DNA of 6,416 bases from Pseudomonadota bacterium (GCA_018812395.1 JAHJDS010000185.1:1-6416); one strand, 5' to 3'; numbered from the stretch's first letter, positions 1 through 5,373 are shown. Translations and numbers: made by a program. Notes: generated from the letters alone by a model not told the origin.

Positions 1-351
1 CACCGGATCGTCCACCATGGCGTAGCGGCCGGGGTGGTTGAGCTGCAGCGCCGCCAGGGCCCCGCCAGCCTTGATGGCCTCGGCCAGGCGAGACAGCCCC
101 TCCAGGAAACGGTCGTCGTCCGCCCGCAGCGTGTTTGGCCCGCCTTGGCCCCGGACGTCCACCAGGGCGCTCTCGACCACCACCAGGGCCGCCCCCGAGG
201 CCCCCATCTCTTGGTAATGGGCCAGGGACCGGCGTCCCACCTCGCCGCCCGGCTCGGCGTAACCCATGAACAGCGGGGCCATGGTGATCCGGTTGGCCAG
301 CTCCAGACCGCCCACCCTAAGCGGCGAAAACAGGTGCGGGAACTGATTCAT
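1..351 (-). CDS. Old Yellow Enzyme-type NADH:flavin oxidoreductase, N-terminal part
   Basis: The reading frame runs from an ATG at 351 to the left window edge, giving 117 residues with no stop. The start LFSPLRVGGLELANRITMAP (residues 7-26) is the typical opening of the FMN-binding TIM barrel in the Old Yellow Enzyme / 2,4-dienoyl-CoA reductase family. The family's QLxHxGR active-site strand is present as QLNHPGRY (residues 103-110), where His106 and Arg109 would contact flavin and substrate. Family members reduce activated C=C bonds with NAD(P)H through FMN; the substrate cannot be told from this fragment. The start is supported by AGGAGG (complement of 357-362) 5 nt before the ATG. The gene diverges from the marR-type gene across a 241-bp gap, so it may belong to the same regulon, although no good operator lies directly at its own start. 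Longer bacterial members carry a 4Fe-4S and NAD domain C-terminally, which would lie outside the window. Confidence 0.92.
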   Translation of the reverse strand, partial: MNQFPHLFSPLRVGGLELANRITMAPLFMGYAEPGGEVGRRSLAHYQEMGASGAALVVVESALVDVRGQGGPNTLRADDDRFLEGLSRLAEAIKAGGALAALQLNHPGRYAMVDDPV

Positions 352-444
352 GGCGGCCTCCTGTCCGGCATTTTCCGCAAAAATCCGAAAAGGCCCCTGG
401 CCGGGCCCGAACGTATACCTGTCTCATCTTGCCAACATCTCTTT

Positions 445-463
445 CCGGACGCAAGGAGTCCGG
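445..463. repeat. Short inverted repeat in the divergent intergenic region
   Basis: CCGGAC (445-450) and GTCCGG (458-463) form a perfect 6-bp stem with a 7-nt loop. It lies between the divergent flavin oxidoreductase and marR genes, about 45 bp upstream of the marR -35 box and 95 bp upstream of the oxidoreductase start. It could be a protein-binding site or a leader hairpin. No U-tract follows on either strand, so it is not an obvious terminator. In GC-rich DNA a 6-bp stem can arise by chance. Confidence 0.25.
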
Positions 464-507
464 TCCTCCCTCGGGGGCGACCGGCGGCGGGGGTTGATGA
501 TTTCGAC

Positions 508-536
508 TTGACAACACCCGATTAGGTGTATATACT
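508..536 (+). promoter_or_regulatory. Sigma-70-type promoter of the marR-family gene
   Basis: TTGACA (508-513) and TATACT (531-536) are separated by exactly 17 bp, very close to the sigma-70 consensus. Transcription should begin near 543, giving a leader of about 50 nt before the ATG at 593. The -10 hexamer lies within the palindromic box at 526-537, so a protein bound there would block RNA polymerase. That is the usual layout for MarR autorepression. Confidence 0.85.
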
Positions 537-537
537 C
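526..537. promoter_or_regulatory. Predicted MarR operator (autoregulatory, single box)
   Basis: GTGTATATACTC differs at one position from the perfect palindrome GTGTATATACAC found at 1100-1111, and it has the same ATTAG flank on its left side. It covers the -10 element of the marR promoter. The position where the other two sites have a second box (539-550) is not conserved here, so this looks like a single-dimer site. That this protein is the ligand is inferred from promoter overlap, symmetry and recurrence next to the regulator gene. Confidence 0.7.
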
Positions 538-592
538 CTATACAGAAACGCCGCCCACCAGGGGTGGCCCTGGATTACGGAAGCCGGAAAAC

Positions 593-1081
593 ATGGTCAC
601 CAAGCCCAAGAAGACGTCAAAGCCGAACCGCCCGCCAAAGAAGCCGCTTGATCCGGCGGCCATGGGGCACGCCTGCGTCTGCTACAATCTCCGGCAGGCG
701 ACGCGGACCGTCACCCAGCTCTATGATCGCCACCTCAAGCCGGTGGACTTGCGGATCACCCAGTTGACCCTGCTGGCCGTGGTCAATTACTGCCAGCCGG
801 TGAACGTCGGCCGCCTGGCCCGGTACGCGGTCATGGACCGGACCACGGTCACCCGCAATCTGGGTCCGCTCGAGCGCCGGGGCCTGATCCGGGTCGAGCC
901 GGGTGATGATCGCCGGGAGAGGCTGGTGTCTTTGACCAAGGGCGGTGTAGAGATCCTGCGCCAGGCCTATCCCCTGTGGCGGCAGGCCCAGGAGGAGGTC
1001 GTCGGCGAACTGGGCCGCGACCGCTGGGATCAGGTCCGGGGCGGCCTGGCCGACCTGGTGTCCCTCTGCCGGAAGGGTTAA
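593..1081 (+). CDS. MarR-family winged-helix transcriptional regulator
   Basis: This 162-residue protein has the size and fold pattern of MarR repressors. A Lys/Pro-rich N-terminal tail (about 1-20) precedes the dimerisation helices. Residues 71-82 form the first HTH helix (NVGRLARYAVMD), 83-99 the recognition helix (RTTVTRNLGPLERRGLI), and 100-118 the wing, which carries the typical DDRRERLVSLT stretch. Cysteines lie at 28, 30, 67 and 159; the C-x-C pair is in the first helix, where other MarR proteins bind ligands or sense oxidants, so redox or electrophile sensing is possible but unproven. The ATG at 593 follows GGAAG (579-583) by 9 nt; the in-frame ATG at 662 has no ribosome site. The gene probably represses itself through the box over its -10 and controls the two small genes downstream. 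Its effector is unknown. Confidence 0.93.
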   Translation: MVTKPKKTSKPNRPPKKPLDPAAMGHACVCYNLRQATRTVTQLYDRHLKPVDLRITQLTLLAVVNYCQPVNVGRLARYAVMDRTTVTRNLGPLERRGLIRVEPGDDRRERLVSLTKGGVEILRQAYPLWRQAQEEVVGELGRDRWDQVRGGLADLVSLCRKG

Positions 1082-1095
1082 TATTTTTTATGTTA

Positions 1096-1127
1096 TTAGG
1101 TGTATATACACCGTGCATATGCACTAA
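1096..1127. promoter_or_regulatory. Predicted double MarR operator upstream of the first small gene
   Basis: Two adjacent perfect palindromes, GTGTATATACAC (1100-1111) and GTGCATATGCAC (1113-1124), are separated by one base and flanked by TTAG and TAA. The first box matches the one over the marR -10. The site starts 15 bp after the marR stop and ends 73 bp before the next start codon, so it is well placed to control a promoter for 1201-1512. I see no convincing -35 box; AT-rich sequence within or just left of the boxes may hold the -10. Confidence 0.75.
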
Positions 1128-1200
1128 CGCGGACCGAGCGGACCAAACCCCGGTCACAATCGGCCGCGGCCGAGGGTCTAAATAGACAGGAGGACGAGAC

Positions 1201-1512
1201 ATGGACGACAAGGTCGATTATCGCCCCGTAAACCTGGGCCGGTATTGTCGGGGAACGCCTCGGGAGCGATTCAACCTCTGGTTCGCTCATCCCGGTCTGC
1301 GGGACGGCTTTGACGCCCTGGACCGGAATCCAGATGACGGCATAGGCCAAGTGCGCTTGGGAAGGCTTGACCGGACCGTCGGCCGGCCGGCCGAGGCCCC
1401 GGGGTCCGGTGGGGCCCAGTCGTGGCGTGGTCGGGTAGGCATCGGTTCGAGGGGGCGCCGGCGGGTTTCGTCCCTCGGGGCCGCCTCCGCGGGGTCCGGC
1501 CGGGGGCGGTGA
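1201..1512 (+). CDS. Small protein of unknown function with one ERFN-W-PGLR module
   Basis: This is a 103-residue frame with an excellent ribosome site, AGGAGG (1188-1193), 7 nt before the ATG. I do not recognise the family. Residues about 14-42 hold a module whose core reads RERFNLWFAHPGLRDGF, followed by DALDR; the same module occurs twice in the next gene (ERF, W, PGLR, F and DR are shared). Alternating aromatic and charged residues suggest a short helical fold. There is no signal peptide or membrane helix. After about residue 46 the sequence turns into a Gly/Arg/Ser-rich low-complexity tail that may be degenerate or read-through. Both other frames meet stops soon after the module, so a single indel would shorten the protein to about 45-50 residues. 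A double operator upstream implies control by the neighbouring MarR-type protein. Confidence 0.65.
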   Translation: MDDKVDYRPVNLGRYCRGTPRERFNLWFAHPGLRDGFDALDRNPDDGIGQVRLGRLDRTVGRPAEAPGSGGAQSWRGRVGIGSRGRRRVSSLGAASAGSGRGR

Positions 1513-1525
1513 TTTGTTGGCCATA

Positions 1526-1558
1526 TTAGGTGCATATGCACGGTGGATATGCACTTAA
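1526..1558. promoter_or_regulatory. Predicted double MarR operator upstream of the tandem-module gene
   Basis: GTGCATATGCAC (1530-1541, perfect palindrome) and GTGGATATGCAC (1543-1554, one symmetric pair broken) are separated by one base and flanked by TTAG (1526-1529) and TTAA (1555-1558). Spacing and flanks are the same as in the site at 1096-1127. It begins 13 bp after the stop of the first small gene and ends 82 bp before the next start codon. This indicates a separate regulated promoter for 1641-2081 rather than simple read-through. Confidence 0.75.
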
Positions 1559-1628
1559 ATCGACGGGCATCTAATTAATCGGACGGCCGTTGGTCCGGTT
1601 CGAAGGCCGTTCATCGTCTACGTCAACT

Positions 1629-1982
1629 GGAGGAGAAAAAATGTCTGACGAACAACAAATGGACGCCCGGCTGGAGGTCCTGGCCCGCTACCGCGACCTG
1701 GGGCCGGGGGAGCGGTTTTGCCTGTGGCTGTCCTATCCCGGGCTGCGGGACAGTTTCGAGGCGATTGATCGGGCCACGAACGGCCGGGGGTTCGATACCC
1801 GGGAAGGAGGAGAGGCGATGACCGATGTCAGTCTAATGGACGCACGATTGGCGATCCTGGCCCGCTACCGCGACGCCGGGAAGGGGGAGCGGTTCAACAT
1901 GTGGTTCTCGTATCCCGGTCTGCGGGGCGGGTTCGAGAGCATTGACCGGGTCACGGGCGGCAATGGGAATCTTCTGCTGGAT
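1629..1982 (+). repeat. Tandem 177-bp duplication including ribosome site and module
   Basis: The ribosome site GGAGGAGA recurs at 1629 and 1806. Start codons recur at 1641 and 1818, and the second ATG (of MDARL) at 1659 and 1836. All three pairs are exactly 177 bp apart (59 codons). Across the 123 bp from each MDARL codon my hand count gives about 77% nucleotide identity, with changes often at third positions, which suggests an older duplication kept under coding constraint. The last part of each unit is poorly conserved. Confidence 0.8.
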
Positions 1983-2081
1983 GCCGAACCGGCTCGGGCC
2001 CGACGGTGCCGATCCGGTTCGAGGCGGCGGTGGTTGTCGCCCTGCCTGATGTTCCGGCCGCCGGCCCGGGCCTCGCGCTGA
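1641..2081 (+). CDS. Small protein of unknown function with two tandem ERF-W-SYPGLR modules
   Basis: The frame encodes 146 residues. The ATG at 1641 is chosen because GGAGGAGA (1629-1636) precedes it; the frame is open further upstream but without a ribosome site. Residues 7-47 and 66-106 are two copies of one module beginning MDARL and containing LARYRD, GERF, W, SYPGLR, F and IDR. By hand, 29 of 41 residues match. The gene at 1201 carries a third copy. I do not recognise the family and see no enzyme motif, signal peptide or membrane helix. After about residue 115 the protein ends in an Arg-rich tail with a GSRRRW stretch resembling GSRGRRRV in the tail of the first small gene. A second ribosome site and ATG at 1806-1820 could also start copy two alone. 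Control by the MarR-type protein is inferred from the double operator. Confidence 0.7.
   Translation: MSDEQQMDARLEVLARYRDLGPGERFCLWLSYPGLRDSFEAIDRATNGRGFDTREGGEAMTDVSLMDARLAILARYRDAGKGERFNMWFSYPGLRGGFESIDRVTGGNGNLLLDAEPARARRCRSGSRRRWLSPCLMFRPPARASR
1806..1820 (+). promoter_or_regulatory. Internal ribosome binding site and in-frame ATG for the second module
   Basis: GGAGGAGA (1806-1813) lies 4 nt before an in-frame ATG (1818-1820). The arrangement copies the real start at 1629-1643. It could give a separate 87-residue product containing only the second module, in addition to the 146-residue form. Whether it is used cannot be told from the sequence. Confidence 0.5.
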
Positions 2082-2275
2082 GCCGTGGGTGGCCGAGATG
2101 TCTGCCCCGTCTTGACGCCGATCAACCCTTCACCCGGCCGGGCCGGCCCACCCGCACCAGAAGTGGGTCGGTCTGGCCAGGAGGTTGCTTTTAGGCAGTG
2201 CCCTGATCCTCTGTCTGGTCTTCTCATGATCTGGGTAAAGCCTGGTGACGTAGATCAACGCGGAATCGACGCCTA
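2082..2275. other. Convergent intergenic region without a recognisable gene
   Basis: This 194-bp gap separates the convergent ends of the tandem-module gene (plus) and ahbC (minus). I see no tRNA and no strong stem followed by a U-tract on either strand. A weak inverted repeat (CCCAC / GTGGG, about 2148-2168) is the only structure. Short frames here have no ribosome site or recognisable motif. A frame from GTG 2006 begins VPIRFEAAVVVALPD, but it mostly overlaps the preceding gene and becomes low-complexity. Confidence 0.5.
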
Positions 2276-3451
2276 TCAGGCAATCTCCTCATCGGTCAGA
2301 TAGCAGGCCGGGTCCGGGCCCCAGAGGTCGCCCACCGCTTCCGCTCTTACCCGGAAGTTGCCGCCGCATACGTCCAGCCAATTGCACCCCGTACACCGGC
2401 CATGCAAGTGCGGCCGCTTGTCCTTGAGTTTTGTCAGCAACTCATCCGACGTGTCCGTCCAGATCTCGGAGAATTTTCTCTCCCGGACGTTGCCGAAAGA
2501 GTGGTGCCGCCAGAATTGATCAGCGTGCACCGACCCGTCCCAACTGATGCACCCTATCCCTCGGCCCGACGAGTTGCCCTCGTTCATCTTCAAAAGCTCC
2601 AAGACCTCGGCCGCCCGGGCCGGGTCCTCTTGCAAGAGGCGCAGATAGATGTACGGCCCGTCGGCGTGGTTGTCCACGGTCAGGACTTCCGGCGAAAACC
2701 CGCGGTCGAACATCTCCCTGGTCCGGTCCAGGATCACATCGACCGCGTCCCGGGTTTCGGCCGGCGACAGGTCCTGGTCGATCAGGTCCGTGCCCCGACC
2801 GGCGTAGACCAGGTGGTAGAAACAGATGCGCGGGATTTGGCGCTCTTCGAGCAAATCGAACACGCCGGGGATTTCCGGGGCGTTGTGACGAAAAATGGTG
2901 AACCGAAGGCCGACCTTGAGGCCGGCCGCCTGGCAGTTGTCCACCGCCTCGAGGGCCCGCCTAAACGCGCCGGGCACTTGGCGGAATCGGTCGTGGGTCG
3001 CCTCGAGGCCGTCGAGGGAGATGCCGACGTAACTGAGGCCCAGGTTTGCCAGGCGCTCGGCCACGGCCGAGGTGATGAGCGTCCCGTTGGTCGAGAACAC
3101 GGCCCGCAGCCCCTTGCCCACGGCATAAGCCGCCAGGTCAAAGATGTCGGGTCTGACCAGCGGCTCGCCGCCGGAGAAGAGGATCACCGGCGCGCCGAAG
3201 TCGGCCAGGTCGTCGATGACCCGCAAAGCCTCGTCGGTGGTCAGCTCGTCCGGGGCCACGGCGCCGTCGGCGTGGGCGTAGCAGTGGATGCACCGGAGAT
3301 TGCAGGCCCGGGTGGCGTTGAACACCACGACCGGCTTCTTGTCGGCCGAGAACTGGAGCAGATGGGAGGGCAGGCGGCCGGAGTGGCGCCCGTAGCGCAG
3401 GGCGTCACTCGGCTCGACCGTGCCGCAGTAGAGCTTAGAAACGCCGATCAT
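2276..3451 (-). CDS. ahbC: 12,18-didecarboxysiroheme deacetylase (radical SAM heme-pathway enzyme AhbC)
   Basis: This 391-residue radical SAM protein removes the two acetate side chains of 12,18-didecarboxysiroheme to give Fe-coproporphyrin III, the step before AhbD in the siroheme-dependent heme b pathway. The opening MIGVSKLYCGTVEPSDALRY and KKPVVVFNATRACNLRC are, from memory, characteristic of AhbC. C50, C54 and C57 (CxxxCxxC) bind the SAM-cleaving 4Fe-4S cluster, and FSGGEP (91-96) is the SAM-contact motif. C301, C353, C356, C362 and C383 in the C-terminal region probably bind an auxiliary cluster. The end NFRVRAEAVGDLWGPDPACY also fits AhbC and not AhbD, whose C-terminus differs. The length is normal. 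The gene starts 9 nt after the ClpX-like gene's stop with only a weak ribosome site (AGGGA, complement of 3464-3468), so translational coupling is likely. It should be cytosolic and oxygen-sensitive. Confidence 0.9.
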   Translation of the reverse strand: MIGVSKLYCGTVEPSDALRYGRHSGRLPSHLLQFSADKKPVVVFNATRACNLRCIHCYAHADGAVAPDELTTDEALRVIDDLADFGAPVILFSGGEPLVRPDIFDLAAYAVGKGLRAVFSTNGTLITSAVAERLANLGLSYVGISLDGLEATHDRFRQVPGAFRRALEAVDNCQAAGLKVGLRFTIFRHNAPEIPGVFDLLEERQIPRICFYHLVYAGRGTDLIDQDLSPAETRDAVDVILDRTREMFDRGFSPEVLTVDNHADGPYIYLRLLQEDPARAAEVLELLKMNEGNSSGRGIGCISWDGSVHADQFWRHHSFGNVRERKFSEIWTDTSDELLTKLKDKRPHLHGRCTGCNWLDVCGGNFRVRAEAVGDLWGPDPACYLTDEEIA

Positions 3452-3460
3452 GGGCGGCGG

Positions 3461-5227
3461 TTATCCCTGCCCCGTGGTCAAGGGCTCCCGGTAGCTGAGC
3501 TGGATCAGCGAGTTGAGGAAGGCCTCGGGGTCGTCGACGCCCTCGGCCTCGACGACGAATTCCCGGCGGCCGGTCTTGTCCCGGAGGAGCCGGAAGCCGG
3601 CCTCGAATTCCTCGTTGAAGCCGGCGCAGACCTCGGCCGGGTCGACTTCCGCCTCCCGGGCCTTTTGCAGGATCCGGTCCACCGCCTCGTCGGCGAAGCG
3701 GAGCTGGACGTCGGTCCGGTCGAAGAACCCGGCCTCGTAATCCTCGACCTGCCGGACACCGGCCAGCACGGCCTCGAAGGCGGCCCCCAGGTCGGCGCCG
3801 TGGTCGAAGAACAGCTTGGTGACCAGGTCCAGGCGCTCCTCGGAAAAGGGCGGCGCGAACCGGCCCACGAAATCGGGCTGCCTTTCCCGGGCCGAAGCCT
3901 TGATCAAGTCGTGATCCCGCCGGCGGGCCAGGACCAGGCGCTCGGCGGCGTCGGGGCGGAAGTCGCCCTCGAGCAGGCGAGCCAGTTCGCTCCCCGGGTC
4001 GCCGACCATCTCGGCCGTGACCAGGAGTTCCTTGACGTCGGTGCTGGGCAGGGTCTTTTCGAAGTGGATCAGGACCCGCTCGATGGCCGACACCAGGGAC
4101 CGGGCGCCGGTCTTCTCCTCGGCCGCCCGCTCGGCGATCATCCGCAGGGCCTCGGCCTCGAAGCGGATGTCGATGCCGTAGGCGGCGAAGTCGCGGCGCT
4201 TGCTGACCAGGATCGGGTTGTTGGGATTGTGGAGAATGGCCAGCAGGTCGGCGGCGGACAGGGTCTCGAACACGGCCACCACCGGCAGCCGGCCGATGAA
4301 CTCGCTCTCGAAGCCGTAGTCCATCAGGTCCCGGGCGGTGACCTGAGTCAGATAGGCCTCCGCCTCGGTCTTCTCCTGGGCCGGCTGGCCGAAGCCGATG
4401 GGCTGGTGGCTGACCCGGCGCTGGATGATGTCGCTCAAGCCGTTGAAGGCCCCGCTGACGATGAACAGGATGTGGCGGGTATTGATGACCCGCTTCTCCT
4501 TCTTGCCGGTCTTGCGGTAGCGCTCGATGGCCTGGATCTGGCTGATGGGGTCGTGGGGGACCTTGAGGTCGACCTCGGTCTCCTCCATGGGCTTGAGCAG
4601 GGCCCGCTGGACGCCGGTCCGGGAGACGTCGAGGCCCCAGACGTTCTGGGCCGAGGCGATCTTGTCGATCTCGTCGATGTAGATGATGCCGTACTGGGCC
4701 AGCTCGAGGTCGTCGTCGGCCGCGGCCACCAGGTCGCGGACCAGGTCCTCGACGTCGCCGCCCACGTAACCGGTCTCGCTGAACTTGGTGGCGTCGCCCT
4801 TGACAAAGGGCACGCCCAGCTTCTCGGCGATGAGCTTGACCATGTAGGTCTTGCCCACGCCGGTGGGGCCGACCATGATGACGTTGTTCTTGATCAGGCC
4901 CACCGAGTCGCCGTTGGCGCAGGGGCGGCGCTGCTCGAAGAACTTGATCCGGTTGAAGTGGGTGCAGACCTTGGTGGCCAGGATGGCCTTGGCCTCGTCC
5001 TGCTTGACGATGTACCGGTCCAGATAGGCTAGCAACTCGGCCGGCTTCATGTCGAACTTGATGCCGCACCAGCCGTCCTCGTCCTCACCAGGGGCGAACG
5101 TCCCCGGCTCGGGCGCGATCCGGTACGACCAGCCCTTGACCTTGTCGCCGTATTTTTTGGACAGGTATTCCGACAGCTCGCGCTCGAGTTCCTTCTGGTC
5201 GGGCAACCTGGATTTTTTTTCTGCCAC
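3461..5227 (-). CDS. ClpX-like AAA+ unfoldase, no zinc finger, extended C-terminus
   Basis: The product has 588 residues; E. coli ClpX has 424. The AAA+ core aligns with ClpX: Walker A GPTGVGKT (120-127), pore loop GYVG (153-156), Walker B IIYIDEID (181-188), the arginine-finger motif EFIGRLPVV (309-317) and sensor-2 GARSL (374-378). IGFG (277-280) sits where ClpX carries its ClpP-docking IGF loop, so coupling to ClpP is plausible. The N-terminal four-cysteine zinc domain is missing; instead there is a charged helical stretch and a WCGIKF segment before the core. Residues about 415-588 form an acidic C-terminal domain I do not recognise. The start codon is GTG (5225-5227), supported by AAGGAAG (complement of 5232-5238). 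It is the first gene of an operon with ahbC. It is likely a hexameric ATP-driven unfoldase and probably a paralogue beside a normal ClpX, with unknown substrates. Confidence 0.9.
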   Translation of the reverse strand: MAEKKSRLPDQKELERELSEYLSKKYGDKVKGWSYRIAPEPGTFAPGEDEDGWCGIKFDMKPAELLAYLDRYIVKQDEAKAILATKVCTHFNRIKFFEQRRPCANGDSVGLIKNNVIMVGPTGVGKTYMVKLIAEKLGVPFVKGDATKFSETGYVGGDVEDLVRDLVAAADDDLELAQYGIIYIDEIDKIASAQNVWGLDVSRTGVQRALLKPMEETEVDLKVPHDPISQIQAIERYRKTGKKEKRVINTRHILFIVSGAFNGLSDIIQRRVSHQPIGFGQPAQEKTEAEAYLTQVTARDLMDYGFESEFIGRLPVVAVFETLSAADLLAILHNPNNPILVSKRRDFAAYGIDIRFEAEALRMIAERAAEEKTGARSLVSAIERVLIHFEKTLPSTDVKELLVTAEMVGDPGSELARLLEGDFRPDAAERLVLARRRDHDLIKASARERQPDFVGRFAPPFSEERLDLVTKLFFDHGADLGAAFEAVLAGVRQVEDYEAGFFDRTDVQLRFADEAVDRILQKAREAEVDPAEVCAGFNEEFEAGFRLLRDKTGRREFVVEAEGVDDPEAFLNSLIQLSYREPLTTGQG

Positions 5228-5319
5228 GAAACTTCCTTTCGCGAAGGTCGGTTGACACCTCCCCCCTGCCGGGCGGCCCTTCCTCCGTTCTCGGACCCCA
5301 GCAATCGAGGGGCCACAAG

Positions 5320-5329
5320 CCCCCCCCCC
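5320..5329 (-). promoter_or_regulatory. G10 tract at the predicted 5' end of the unfoldase-ahbC transcript
   Basis: Ten consecutive C on the plus strand become G10 in the minus-strand transcript. The tract begins about 9 nt downstream of the TATAGT -10 box, at or just after the expected transcription start. Such runs at the start of a transcript can cause reiterative initiation or slippage, as known for G-tracts at pyrG in Bacillus. A regulatory role here is only a possibility. Confidence 0.35.
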
Positions 5330-5337
5330 ACGACTCT

Positions 5338-5366
5338 ACTATAAGCCCTCCGGAGCGGCATTTCAA
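5338..5366 (-). promoter_or_regulatory. Sigma-70-type promoter of the ClpX-like/ahbC operon
   Basis: On the minus strand TTGAAA (complement of 5361-5366) and TATAGT (complement of 5338-5343) are separated by exactly 17 bp. Transcription should start near 5331, leaving an untranslated leader of about 100 nt before the GTG at 5227. No other comparable promoter is visible in the gap 5228-5500. Confidence 0.75.
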
Positions 5367-5373
5367 GCCTGTC

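Noticed and set aside
34..525. Plus-strand frame opposite the flavin oxidoreductase and reaching into the marR promoter
   Set aside because: It is antisense to a recognisable enzyme and has no motif or ribosome site. Its end overlaps the promoter.
1062..1089. Possible terminator at the end of marR (CCCT / AGGG stem followed by T-rich sequence)
   Set aside because: The stem has only 4 bp with an 8-nt loop and lies within the last codons. The T run is interrupted and may instead be part of the promoter for the next gene.
1161..1172. Perfect palindrome CGGCCGCGGCCG between operator and first small gene
   Set aside because: It is made only of C and G in a GC-rich leader and is not repeated at the other small gene, so chance or a weak mRNA hairpin is enough to explain it.
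1096..1554. Minus-strand frames across the first small gene
   Set aside because: The products are Pro/Arg/Gly-rich without motifs or ribosome sites, and they run through the two operators. The plus-strand gene has a strong ribosome site and a conserved module.
2085..2303. Short plus-strand frame (72 codons, GTG start) in the convergent gap
   Set aside because: There is no ribosome site, composition is mixed, and it overlaps the conserved C-terminus of ahbC on the other strand.
2402..5032. Very long open frame (876 codons) on the plus strand, antisense to ahbC and the ClpX-like gene
   Set aside because: The opposite strand encodes two clear conserved proteins with intact catalytic motifs. 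The antisense product is a low-complexity Gly/Leu/Val/Asp-rich sequence, as expected for the mirror frame of a GC-rich gene. It has no ribosome site.
3435..5069. Long minus-strand frame (544 codons) overlapping the ClpX-like gene
   Set aside because: It is a shifted reading of the same strand, rich in Arg, Pro and Gly, without AAA+ motifs. The in-frame ClpX-like product explains the region fully.
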